Assembly: GCA_003488655.1 (NCBI GenBank)
Contig: DNKW01000022.1
Span: 1-5,473, forward strand
DNA length: 5,473 nucleotides
From: Candidatus Altimarinota bacterium
Lineage (GTDB): Bacteria; Patescibacteriota; Gracilibacteria; BD1-5; UBA2023
Direction: 5' to 3'
Below the pieces are notes generated by a model. That model did not search any database and was not told the origin of the DNA. It worked only from the letters and a program-made list of their open reading frames with translations. Of the stretch, positions 1 to 5,473 are shown piece by piece. Position 1 is the first letter of the stretch; each line of letters opens with the position of its first letter. Position numbers and translations under genes: made by a program.

Positions 1-956
1 TTATAACGGAGTAGCTTCCCATTTTTCGGAGTTTGAAAGAGTAAACTTCTCTCACGAGTATCTCGTCCGATGAGAAATACAGAGTCATTGTCGGTGTCGG
101 TGATGGAGAGGAGAGATTGTTTTGTCTTGCTCGTTTTCTTTACAAGTGCCACGATTTCTCCGGAGGCGAGTTGGATTATATCATCATAGAGAGGATTGGC
201 TCGTGCAGTTTTCTCTGAAACAGAGTACATAAAAACTCCCGCATCGCTCGTGATAATCTTCGTATCATCATCAAGCGTATCTTTGATACTGAGTATTGTA
301 CCATCGAATACAAAGTGCATCGCTGTTCCACTTGCGAGCGAATAGAAAGACATATTTTCTCATTTCTTGAGAGCGATATATCCCTCATATATATCGAGAC
401 TTTCGGGAATGAGTATTCCTTTTGGGATTTTAAAAAGTTCTCTTGCTTCCTCTCACTCTTTTTTCATAAGTATGCTCCAATCAACATCATCCGATAGAGC
501 ATAATACAGCCCATTTGTCCGATATCCGAGCACTATCCCCCCGGTATTTGTTTCAAGCGTATCTTGGATACTTTTCTGGAGCTTGAGAGTGGCTATAGTG
601 TCCTCTTTTTTCCTCTTTTGTTCCGTGAGAATTACTTCTTTTTTCATCATAATCATCACTTTTTTCATTTCTCTTCAGTGGAGTGTAAAGTTTTTTGTGA
701 ATGGTATATATCCCTCTCTTTTTGCCGAAACGGTATAATTTACGGCAGGGATATCGGCGAACAGACAACTTCTTTCACATCATTCATAAAGAGAATTGCT
801 TCCAAACTCTGAAGTGAGAGTAATAGAAGTGCTTCCACTTCCATTGATGATGAATGAAACACTTCCGGTATTAGCAACGAAAAAATAATAATACACCCCG
901 AATAACCCGGCGAAAATCAGAGTGAGTATGAGAAGAGAGAGAAGACGATTAGACAT
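1..956 (-). CDS. PEGA-like domain membrane-anchored protein, C-terminus cut by window edge (code 25)
   Basis: Seen: translating the minus strand from ATG 956-954 with UGA as Gly gives 318 residues without a stop, running off the left edge. In-frame UGAs fall at residues 59 (780-782), 94 (675-677), 168 (453-455) and 199 (360-362). An in-frame TAG at 975-977 lies just upstream, so this ATG is the natural start. The protein opens MSNR, then has one hydrophobic segment at about residues 5-28, suggesting a signal anchor with the rest outside the cytoplasm. Residues 31-92 look like a PEGA-type beta domain (GSVSFIINGSGS, then ADIPAVNYTVSAKREGY). A basic, Lys-rich, probably helical stretch follows at about 94-140. 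The remainder is rich in short beta-type repeats (GGIVLGYRTNGLYYAL, SDAGVFMYSVS), compatible with a beta-propeller, which is inference. PEGA domains are usually associated with cell-surface proteins. Cys60 and Cys64 flank a turn and could form a disulfide. The function is unknown. The reading frame is very likely; the domain name is moderately sure. Confidence 0.78.
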
Positions 957-980
957 AAGCAGGGGAATAAGAGACTAAAA

Positions 981-1008
981 TTTGCAAATATAGAGAAGGT
1001 GATATAAT
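981..1008 (+). promoter_or_regulatory. Extended -10 promoter for the clamp-loader gene
   Basis: A perfect TATAAT at 1003-1008 is preceded by TG at 1000-1001, giving an extended -10 (TGnTATAAT). A weak -35, TTTGCA at 981-986, matches TTGACA at four of six positions with a 16-bp spacer. Transcription would start near 1014-1016, about 28 nt before the ATG at 1043. It overlaps a divergent promoter for the minus-strand gene. Confidence 0.65.
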
Positions 1009-1015
1009 GAAGCAA
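987..1015 (-). promoter_or_regulatory. Divergent promoter for the PEGA-like gene
   Basis: On the minus strand, TATATT (plus-strand 987-992) matches the -10 consensus at five of six positions. It lies exactly 17 bp from TTGCTT (plus-strand 1010-1015), a weak -35 matching three of six. Start of transcription near 980 would leave a leader of about 24 nt before the ATG at 956. It shares bases with the rightward promoter, so the two would compete for polymerase. Confidence 0.45.
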
Positions 1016-1042
1016 GTCTAATCATAAAATCTTTTTTTGCAA

Positions 1043-1741
1043 ATGACAAAAACCCCATTATCCAGCCTTCTTGAAAAGTTCGAATCCGGACACTCTATAC
1101 CGCCGGTCGTCCTTTCGAACGAGGATGTCACGACGGTGGTAAATACTCTCAAGAAGACCCATTTTCTTGATCTCTATGATATGCGGAAACAGTATATCGA
1201 TGGGGTATTTTTCTTCGAAAATGAAACGGGAACCATCAAAATCGAGCGAACTCGCGAGATTATCGAGCAGTCTTCCAAGAAATCCAGCTCTGGATATGAT
1301 ATCTTTATCATTGAACGAATCGATACGCTCACTCTCGCTGCGGCGAATAGTCTCCTGAAACTCTTCGAGGAGGTGCCGTCCAATATTTTAATTCTTCTTA
1401 CTTCGGACAGCGGTCGCGAGGCGATGATAGAAACGCTCGCCTCGCGAGTGATATTTATCTCGTCCAATATTCATAAGAGTACTCTGGATGCGAGTATCCG
1501 TGAAAAAATAGACGCATATTTCGACGCAGGGGATTCCGCTCCGTTTCTCTCATTTCTTGCAATTTCCAAACTGGAAAAATCCGAATATCTCGGTATTCTT
1601 ATCGCACTCAAGGACAGAATCCTTTCGGGAGATATACGGAACCCGGATACGATGCGCAAAATCGAATCGGGAATCATCACTCTCTCTTCCACCAATGCAA
1701 ATCCGAGATGGGTGGTAGATGAGGTGGTTCTGAAAATGTAA
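1043..1741 (+). CDS. holB: DNA polymerase III delta-prime-like clamp-loader subunit
   Basis: 232 residues, ATG to TAA. The delta-prime subunit is part of the clamp-loader complex that places the sliding clamp on primed DNA during replication. Seen: the sensor-1 region typical of the family is at residues 84-120. SGYDIFIIERIDTLT (hydrophobic strand plus acidic turn) leads into AAANSLLKLFEE (99-110), matching the family's AANALLKxLEEP, then SNILILLTSD. TLASRV at 131-136 matches the TIxSRC sensor/arginine-finger motif. The N-terminal third (1-60) shows no Walker A loop and no zinc-binding cysteines. The protein is shorter than E. coli delta-prime (334 aa), with a reduced C-terminal domain. An in-frame TTG at 1037 is an alternative start two codons earlier; TAA at 1025-1027 closes the frame above it. 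No Shine-Dalgarno sequence is visible, only a T7 run at 1032-1038. No UGA is used. A diverged paralogue such as a DnaX-like remnant is less likely. Confidence 0.8.
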   Translation: MTKTPLSSLLEKFESGHSIPPVVLSNEDVTTVVNTLKKTHFLDLYDMRKQYIDGVFFFENETGTIKIERTREIIEQSSKKSSSGYDIFIIERIDTLTLAAANSLLKLFEEVPSNILILLTSDSGREAMIETLASRVIFISSNIHKSTLDASIREKIDAYFDAGDSAPFLSFLAISKLEKSEYLGILIALKDRILSGDIRNPDTMRKIESGIITLSSTNANPRWVVDEVVLKM

Positions 1742-1745
1742 TGGC

Positions 1746-1767
1746 ATTGCGGAAATATACTCGCAAT
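1746..1767 (+). repeat. Inverted repeat between the clamp-loader stop and the next promoter
   Basis: ATTGCG at 1746-1751 and CGCAAT at 1762-1767 form a perfect 6-bp dyad with a 10-nt loop. It begins 4 bases after the TAA and touches the first base of the -35 at 1767. There is no T-run after it, so it is a poor terminator. It could be an operator or a 3'-end hairpin, or chance. Confidence 0.3.
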
Positions 1768-1794
1768 TGACTTTCCAGACAACTTTCCTATACT
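1767..1794 (+). promoter_or_regulatory. Strong sigma70-type promoter for the structured RNA
   Basis: TTGACT (1767-1772) and TATACT (1789-1794) each match consensus at five of six positions and are 16 bp apart. The expected start, about 7 nt downstream of the -10, falls at 1801-1802. That is exactly where the 5' arm of the RNA's closing helix begins. This agreement between promoter and RNA structure raises confidence in both. Confidence 0.75.
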
Positions 1795-1801
1795 CTATTT
1801 T

Positions 1802-2008
1802 GCACGGTTCTATTTTTCACTTCATTTGTGGCTGACAAATCGGCTAGAAAGAGTGCTACCACGTACGGAAGTTACTGCTTTTTAGATTCGATTCCGCAAA
1901 AATAGTCATGCTGATTGGGAAACCAATTGTAGCCCAGTGCTTCTTGAATGCAATTCAAGAGTGTGACCCCGCGTTACCCGAGAAGTACTGAACCGTGCTT
2001 CTCTTTTT
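1802..2008 (+). ncRNA. Structured RNA of about 200 nt: small RNA or riboswitch-like leader, no known family recognised
   Basis: Seen: GCACGGTTC (1802-1810) pairs perfectly with GAACCGTGC (1990-1998), closing the whole element. Inside, a compact four-way junction can be drawn. TATTTTT (1811-1817) pairs with AAAAATA (1898-1904). GCT (1910-1912) pairs with AGC (1931-1933) and encloses ATTGG-GAAA-CCAAT (1914-1927), which has a GNRA tetraloop. GTGCTTCT (1937-1944) pairs with AGAAGTAC (1981-1988) with one G-U. The first arm carries a 7-bp hairpin at 1829-1846 and a GUAC-GGAA-GU(U)AC hairpin at 1863-1875. The last arm carries TGAA/TTCA at 1945-1957 and GTGAC/GTTAC at 1963-1977. A near-consensus promoter lies just upstream and an intrinsic terminator ends at 2008. 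I do not recognise RNase P, tmRNA, SRP, 6S or a named riboswitch. The HD gene starts 24 nt downstream with no other promoter visible, so a regulatory leader is as plausible as a stand-alone RNA. Confidence 0.65.
1980..2008 (+). terminator. Intrinsic terminator at the 3' end of the structured RNA
   Basis: GAGAAGTAC (1980-1988) pairs with GTGCTTCTC (1995-2003): nine pairs with one T-G wobble, a 6-nt loop TGAACC, and TTTTT at 2004-2008. It ends 23 bases before the HD start codon. Both arms have competing partners upstream (1937-1944 for the left arm, 1802-1810 for the loop and right arm), the layout expected of a conditional terminator. Confidence 0.8.
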
Positions 2009-2031
2009 ACACTCAATGACCTCTATTTTTT

Positions 2032-3195
2032 ATGCTCTGACATACCATTGCTCTTGCATTTCGTGGACTTTCCGTCTATCGTTGGAATAATTTCCCACGT
2101 ATAGAACAGGTGTCCGCGACCGATCATATCGCTTTCTCACTCCATATCTCCATCCTTCTTGCTTCCATTATAGAAGAAGAGAAAGGGATTGTGTTTGATC
2201 GGGATTATATATTTCGAAAAGTGCTCTTTTCTTCGTTTTCCACATTCGTACATTCAGACATCAGTTCGGAAGTGAAAGACCAGGTTAAGAAAAAAAATCC
2301 GACGATATACACCGAACTCGAAAATATCGCTTATGGGATGCTTCTTTCATGGAAACTTCCCGAATGGATGAAAAAGGATATGCAGGAAATACATGACTTT
2401 TCGAAACAAGAGAATCATCCCTATCAAAAAGAGGATGATCTCATCGCTTTTTCCAAGCTCTGGGCATCATACCATGAAGCGTACTTTAGCAATGAGGTAT
2501 ATCTTGGTGTATATCGCCCCGCTATGAATGTGATAGAACAAAAAATGGGACAGCCGAGGTTTGATCTTTTCCGCTCATATATCAATCTCGATCCGGAGCA
2601 TCAGAACGATCTGGAACGGTTCCTTTTGAGTATGCGACGTCTTCAATCAAGCTATCGCTGGAATAGTATGCGACGCAGATACCCCGTCTCTGTTATGTCG
2701 CATCTCTTTCTCACTTCCTTTATCGCATATATCATCGGAAATATAGAGGGGAAAAATAGACAGGAGATTACATATATGATGACAATCGCACTTTTTCATG
2801 ATATTCCCGAGGCAATAACTGGGGATATTGTTACACCGACGAAAAAGGCAATCGAAGGATTTGAAGAACTTCTCGTGACGGTTGAAAAAGAATTGGTGGA
2901 CAAATATCTTCTCGGATATATCAGAAAATATACCTTTTCCTCTGAGTATGAGAAACGTATGCTCGATCCATGGGGACAGGTGAACGGGAAGCTTGTGAAG
3001 CTTGCCGATAATTTTTCCGCCTTGTTTGAGGCCAAGATAGAAGCTTCGGTCGATGTGGAATTCGACAAAGTATATAAGGATTTGAAGAAATTTCTCCACT
3101 CTTCGCCATATCAGTCGGTGGATCACCTTTTCAAATTCTGAATTGATTATTTTGAGGACAATATCGAGGATATAGTGCGTATAAAAAAACTGTAA
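2032..3195 (+). CDS. Tandem HD-domain phosphohydrolase, YfbR-like; first HD domain degenerate (code 25)
   Basis: 387 residues, ATG to TAA, with UGA as Gly at residues 3 (2038-2040) and 370 (3139-3141). A standard-code reading would start at GTG 2110 and stop at 3141, losing the conserved N-terminal YRWNNFPRIEQVS. The C-terminal domain (about 196-370) is a canonical metal-dependent HD domain: R209-W210, H224, H256-D257 in ALFHDIPEAITGDIVTPTK, E260, and D326 in KLADNFSAL. This matches YfbR-type 5'-deoxynucleotidases, which remove phosphate from dNMPs. The N-terminal half (about 8-175) repeats the fold: R17-W18 and H32 keep the same spacing (W to H 14 residues in both). The HD pair, however, is S67-S68 (LFSSFSTFVHSDI), E260 corresponds to T71, and the KLAD aspartate is lost near 150. 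So there is one probable active site and one pseudo-domain. The substrate is inferred only. No Shine-Dalgarno sequence; the start follows a T-rich run. It lies downstream of the structured RNA and converges on elp3. Confidence 0.9.
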
Positions 3196-3219
3196 TTCTC
3201 TAAGGATTACAGTTTTTTT
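3183..3219. terminator. Bidirectional terminator shared by the HD gene and elp3, overlapping both stop codons
   Basis: AAAAAAACTGTAAT (3183-3196) is the perfect 14-bp inverse of 3206-3219, around a 9-nt loop that can add three more pairs (3197-3199 with 3203-3205). Each strand ends in a run of seven T, so it should terminate from both sides. The stop codons of both genes (TAA 3193-3195 plus, TAA 3209-3207 minus) lie inside the stem. Each arm is read AAA AAA CTG TAA, giving both proteins the ending KKL. Confidence 0.93.
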
Positions 3220-4883
3220 ACCATATATTCCCCCTCAAGAGTGTATCAGAGTTTCTCGTAATATCCTCGAACTCCCACTCAGGCGATAACCGCCATTTTC
3301 TCGATTTCCGGGTAATTTTCCCGAATAATCTCCTCGGCTCGTGCGATGAGGCGCTTCCCGAACCCCATATGCTGCCCGCTGCCATCTGATTTTTCTTCGA
3401 TTCTGAGCTGGTCGCCGAATGTATGGATCTCCCGGATAATCGCGGCATTTTTGAGAACTCCAATCGGATGTTCGGTTTTTTCGAAGATAGGTGAGGGAAC
3501 CCGAAGTCGGAGGAGAGAGAATACTGTCCTGTCCTTAGGATCGATCCACTGGAGAAAATATTCTTTTCCGCCACTTGCGGTATATTCCGTGACATCGAGA
3601 ACGGCACTTTCCGGTTTATTCACCTTGTCGCGAATCTCCCGCGCAGAGATATCGGTACGAATTATTCCGAGTTTTTTCATGCGTTCATCGGTTACCTGAC
3701 GGAGATTGGCGAGGTGTGATCCGGCAAGTATTTCTGAAGCGGGGATATCCCGGTACATTCGGTTGAGTCGCACATATTCCGGAATAAGTCCCTGAAGTTT
3801 CGCCATCAAATCCACGAGAATCTCATCATTATACGGGGTAAAACCTCCACCCCTCCAGATTCCTTCCAGTTCGGTATGGGGAGTTACTACCATCGGGTAG
3901 ATTTTGAGCTCATCCGGGCGAAAATCGGGGTTTTCAAATACTGTCCGCAGACTTTCTATGTCTTTTTCCGGAGTGCTTCCGAGAAGGTTCGGCATCATAT
4001 GAGCAACTATTTTGAATCCCGCATCTTTGAGAATCTTCGTTGCGACAATGGATTCACGGTTTCCATGCCCCCTTTTACTGATGGTATTGATAGCGTCATC
4101 CGTGGATTGGTACCCGATTTCGACTCGGGTTACCCCATATCGCCTGAGTCGGAAGATTTCGAGATTATGAAGCTCATCCGGTCGGGTTTCTACGGCGATT
4201 CCGATAACTCGGCTTTCGGCCGTTTCATTACGTTTCTTTGCTTCCTCCAACGTGGCGGATTTTTGTATCTGAAAATCCGGAGATATCTCAAAACTCGCAA
4301 ATTTCTCCCCACTCATCTCGGTTTTGAGGAGATTTTTTCGAAGTTCGGAGTAGGTAGTATGGGCATCGTAGATATCCCGGATATATGATTCCTGATAGAG
4401 GAGGGGATAGACACTCCATGTTCCCCCGATGATGCGGATGTCACACTTCTCTATCCGGTGTCCGGTGATTTCGAGCGATCGAAGCCGGTTCCATATCTGA
4501 CGGATCGGGTCGAATTCATTGAGCTCCGCCCGCATAACCGCCGGTTCGTTCGGGACATAGCTCTTCGGCAGTCCTTCATAGCTCGGACAGTAGACGCACT
4601 TTCCCGGACATCCCCACGGTTTCGTGAGGATGGATATGACCGAAACTCCCGACAGACTCCGAACCGCCCGTTTTCTCAGGAGCTTCCAAACCCTCGGATC
4701 GTACTTCAAAATACCCTCATGGATGAGAGTATTATACCTATCGAGGAACACTATCCCCGGAATCGCTTGAGAGAGTTTGTATTCCGCGTAGATATCGTTC
4801 TTGAACTTGTGAAACTGCTCCTTGGTCGTGATTTCCGGATGACTGGAGAGTTCGGTGAGAATGCGGGCGGTGATATTGGTCAA
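3207..4883 (-). CDS. elp3: Elp3-type tRNA uridine(34) radical SAM/acetyltransferase (code 25)
   Basis: 558 residues, TTG (4883-4881) to TAA (3209-3207). Elp3 uses a 4Fe-4S cluster, SAM and acetyl-CoA to add a carboxymethyl group to C5 of wobble uridine in tRNA. Bacterial Elp3 acts alone, without the eukaryotic Elongator partners. Seen, in order: N-terminal tRNA-binding region (1-80); radical SAM motif GCPGKCVYCP with C92, C96, C99; IIGGTWSVYP (151-160); GVTRVEIGYQSTDD (250-263); RGHG and HMMPNLLGSTPE; LKIYPMVVTPHTELE; RLNRMYRDIPASEILAGSH; and a C-terminal GNAT domain with REIHTFG and QHMGFGKRL (504-512). With standard code the protein would stop at residue 534 after KMAVIA. UGA read as Gly at 535 (3281-3279) and 546 (3248-3246) restores the expected ending (GVGVRGYYEKLGY, then EYMVKKL). 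TAA at 4907-4905 bounds the start, and no ATG lies between it and the TTG. No Shine-Dalgarno. It lies downstream of frr on the same strand. Confidence 0.96.
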
Positions 4884-5052
4884 TGAAGAATAAAAGATTA
4901 AGGATTACAGAGATGTGTAAGAACGATAGGATTCTTATGAAAAATGAAGCTATAGCTCCCCCTTGTGGGGTTACCGGAATGAACCGTACGATTGTACGGA
5001 GAACGAGGAAACGGAGATTTAAACTCAAAGAACGAGTTTTTCCGAGAGTTCC
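4884..5052 (-). other. frr-elp3 intergenic leader with several small hairpins, no clear promoter
   Basis: 169 bp without a protein gene. Small dyads follow one another: AAACTC/GAGTTT (5021-5026 with 5034-5039, just after the frr stop; only a weak T-run follows on the minus strand), CCGTAC/GTACGG with a 4-nt loop (4984-4999), CCCC/GGGG with a 4-nt loop (4959-4970), the palindrome AGCTATAGCT (4948-4957), and TAAGAA/TTCTTA (4918-4937). I found no convincing -35/-10 pair on the minus strand, so elp3 is probably transcribed from upstream of frr. The leader may be structured in the mRNA; its function is unknown. Confidence 0.4.
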
Positions 5053-5473
5053 CTATATCTTCATAATCTCCTCCTCCTTGTGTTTCGTCATCTTATCAAC
5101 AAGTACAATCGCTTCGTCGATTTTCTTTTGAAGTTCATTTTCTTGCTGTTTTACCATATCTTCGCCAACACTCTCGTCCTGATTTTTAATCTTCTTGAGG
5201 TAATCCTGACGAACATTTCGAATAGCTACTTTTCCATCTTCGGCGAGGCGTTTCGCGAGTTTCGCGAGATCCCGTCGACGTTCCTCGGTGAGAGCGGGAA
5301 TTCGGATAAGTACCGATTCTCCGTTGTCCTGAGGATTCAGGCCTATATTCGCATCGTTAATGGCTTTGGAGATATCGCGAAGCACGGATTTGTCCCAGGG
5401 TTGGATGGAAATAGTTTGTGCGTCGAGCGTTCCGACCGACGCGACATTTCGGAGCGGTTGAGCGGAACCGTAG
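5053..5473 (-). CDS. frr: Ribosome recycling factor, N-terminus outside the window
   Basis: RRF, with EF-G, splits the post-termination ribosome so that subunits can be reused. It is a cytoplasmic, essential, tRNA-shaped protein. Seen: 139 residues up to a TAG stop (5055-5053), continuing off the right edge. The visible part begins YGSAQPLRNVASV, the start of domain II, corresponding to about residue 45 of E. coli RRF (185 aa), so roughly 44 residues are missing. Landmarks follow in order: DKSVLRDISKAINDANIGLNP; RIPALTEERRRDLAK; VAIRNVRQDYLKK with the conserved arginines of domain I; and a long charged helix ending KHKEEEIMKI. Spacing agrees with the family and the C-terminus is full length. 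No UGA occurs in the visible part. It is upstream of elp3 on the same strand with a 169-bp gap, both being translation functions. Confidence 0.98.
   Translation of the reverse strand, partial: YGSAQPLRNVASVGTLDAQTISIQPWDKSVLRDISKAINDANIGLNPQDNGESVLIRIPALTEERRRDLAKLAKRLAEDGKVAIRNVRQDYLKKIKNQDESVGEDMVKQQENELQKKIDEAIVLVDKMTKHKEEEIMKI

Noticed and set aside
360..782. Treating the left gene as a decayed pseudogene with several stop codons or frameshifts.
   Set aside because: Every interruption is UGA in the same frame, never TAA or TAG, and two other genes in the window need UGA as Gly as well.
1863..1875. GGAA tetraloop closed by C-G, as in domain IV of SRP RNA.
   Set aside because: The flanking AGCAG and CAGG internal-loop sequences essential to SRP RNA are missing.
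1884..1897. TTCGATTCC resembling a tRNA T-loop, suggesting a tRNA or tmRNA end.
   Set aside because: The five bases on either side do not pair as a T-stem, and there is no acceptor stem, anticodon arm or CCA end.
1741..1905. A 54-codon frame starting at the ATG that overlaps the holB stop (TAATG), with one UGA as Gly and a hydrophobic middle.
   Set aside because: It runs through the promoter and the 5' half of the structured RNA, has no recognisable family, and shows no clear coding character. The RNA explanation accounts for more of the sequence. A real small protein cannot be excluded.
2647..3126. Minus-strand open frame opposite the HD gene.
   Set aside because: It is a shadow of the HD coding sequence, which carries a clear family signature in the other direction.
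3246..3281. UGA as selenocysteine or tryptophan.
   Set aside because: Both Elp3 UGA positions are glycine in the family pattern, no SECIS-like hairpin follows them, and UGAs are spread over three unrelated genes.
3876..4886. Long open frames on the plus strand opposite elp3 (3876-4388 and 4458-4886).
   Set aside because: They are antisense shadows of a strongly conserved gene; their translations have no recognisable domain.
3201..4910. The 12-mer TAAGGATTACAG occurs at 3201-3212 and again at 4899-4910, flanking elp3.
   Set aside because: About one or two chance 12-bp repeats are expected in a window of this size. The first copy is part of the terminator, and there are no other signs of a mobile element.

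Overview
The window comes from a bacterium that reads UGA as glycine (genetic code 25), the code known from the candidate phyla Gracilibacteria (BD1-5) and Absconditabacteria (SR1). Nothing taxonomic such as rRNA is present, so the assignment rests on the code. The best proof is the C-terminus of the Elp3 gene. Read through two in-frame UGAs, it continues into the conserved family ending, with glycine at both UGA positions, and stops at TAA. Two other genes need the same reading: one at the left edge with four internal UGAs, and an HD-domain gene with UGA at codon 3 and near its end. All four stop codons visible are TAA or TAG. A standard-code annotation would break the left gene into pieces and clip both the HD and Elp3 genes.

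Layout, left to right. (1) <1-956, minus: membrane-anchored protein with a PEGA-like domain and a large extracytoplasmic part, cut by the window edge. (2) 957-1042: divergent, overlapping promoters. (3) 1043-1741, plus: DNA polymerase III delta-prime-like clamp-loader subunit. (4) 1742-2031: no convincing protein gene. It holds a strong sigma70-type promoter, a compact structured RNA of about 200 nt closed by a perfect 9-bp helix, and an intrinsic terminator. (5) 2032-3195, plus: a two-HD-domain, YfbR-like phosphohydrolase in which the first HD domain has lost its metal ligands. (6) 3183-3219: bidirectional terminator that also encodes the last residues of both convergent genes. (7) 3207-4883, minus: Elp3-type radical SAM/acetyltransferase for tRNA wobble uridine modification. 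(8) 4884-5052: intergenic leader with several small hairpins. (9) 5053->5473, minus: ribosome recycling factor, N-terminus outside the window.

The minus-strand frr-elp3 pair is a translation cluster, probably co-transcribed. On the plus strand the clamp-loader gene is followed by the RNA element and the HD gene. The RNA ends 24 nt before the HD start codon. Its terminator arms have alternative partners upstream, so it may be either a stand-alone small RNA or a transcription-attenuation switch (riboswitch-like) controlling the HD gene. I recognise no known RNA family in it, and it is the best candidate here for something undescribed. None of the four visible start codons has a Shine-Dalgarno sequence. 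All four follow a pyrimidine-rich, T-rich stretch.
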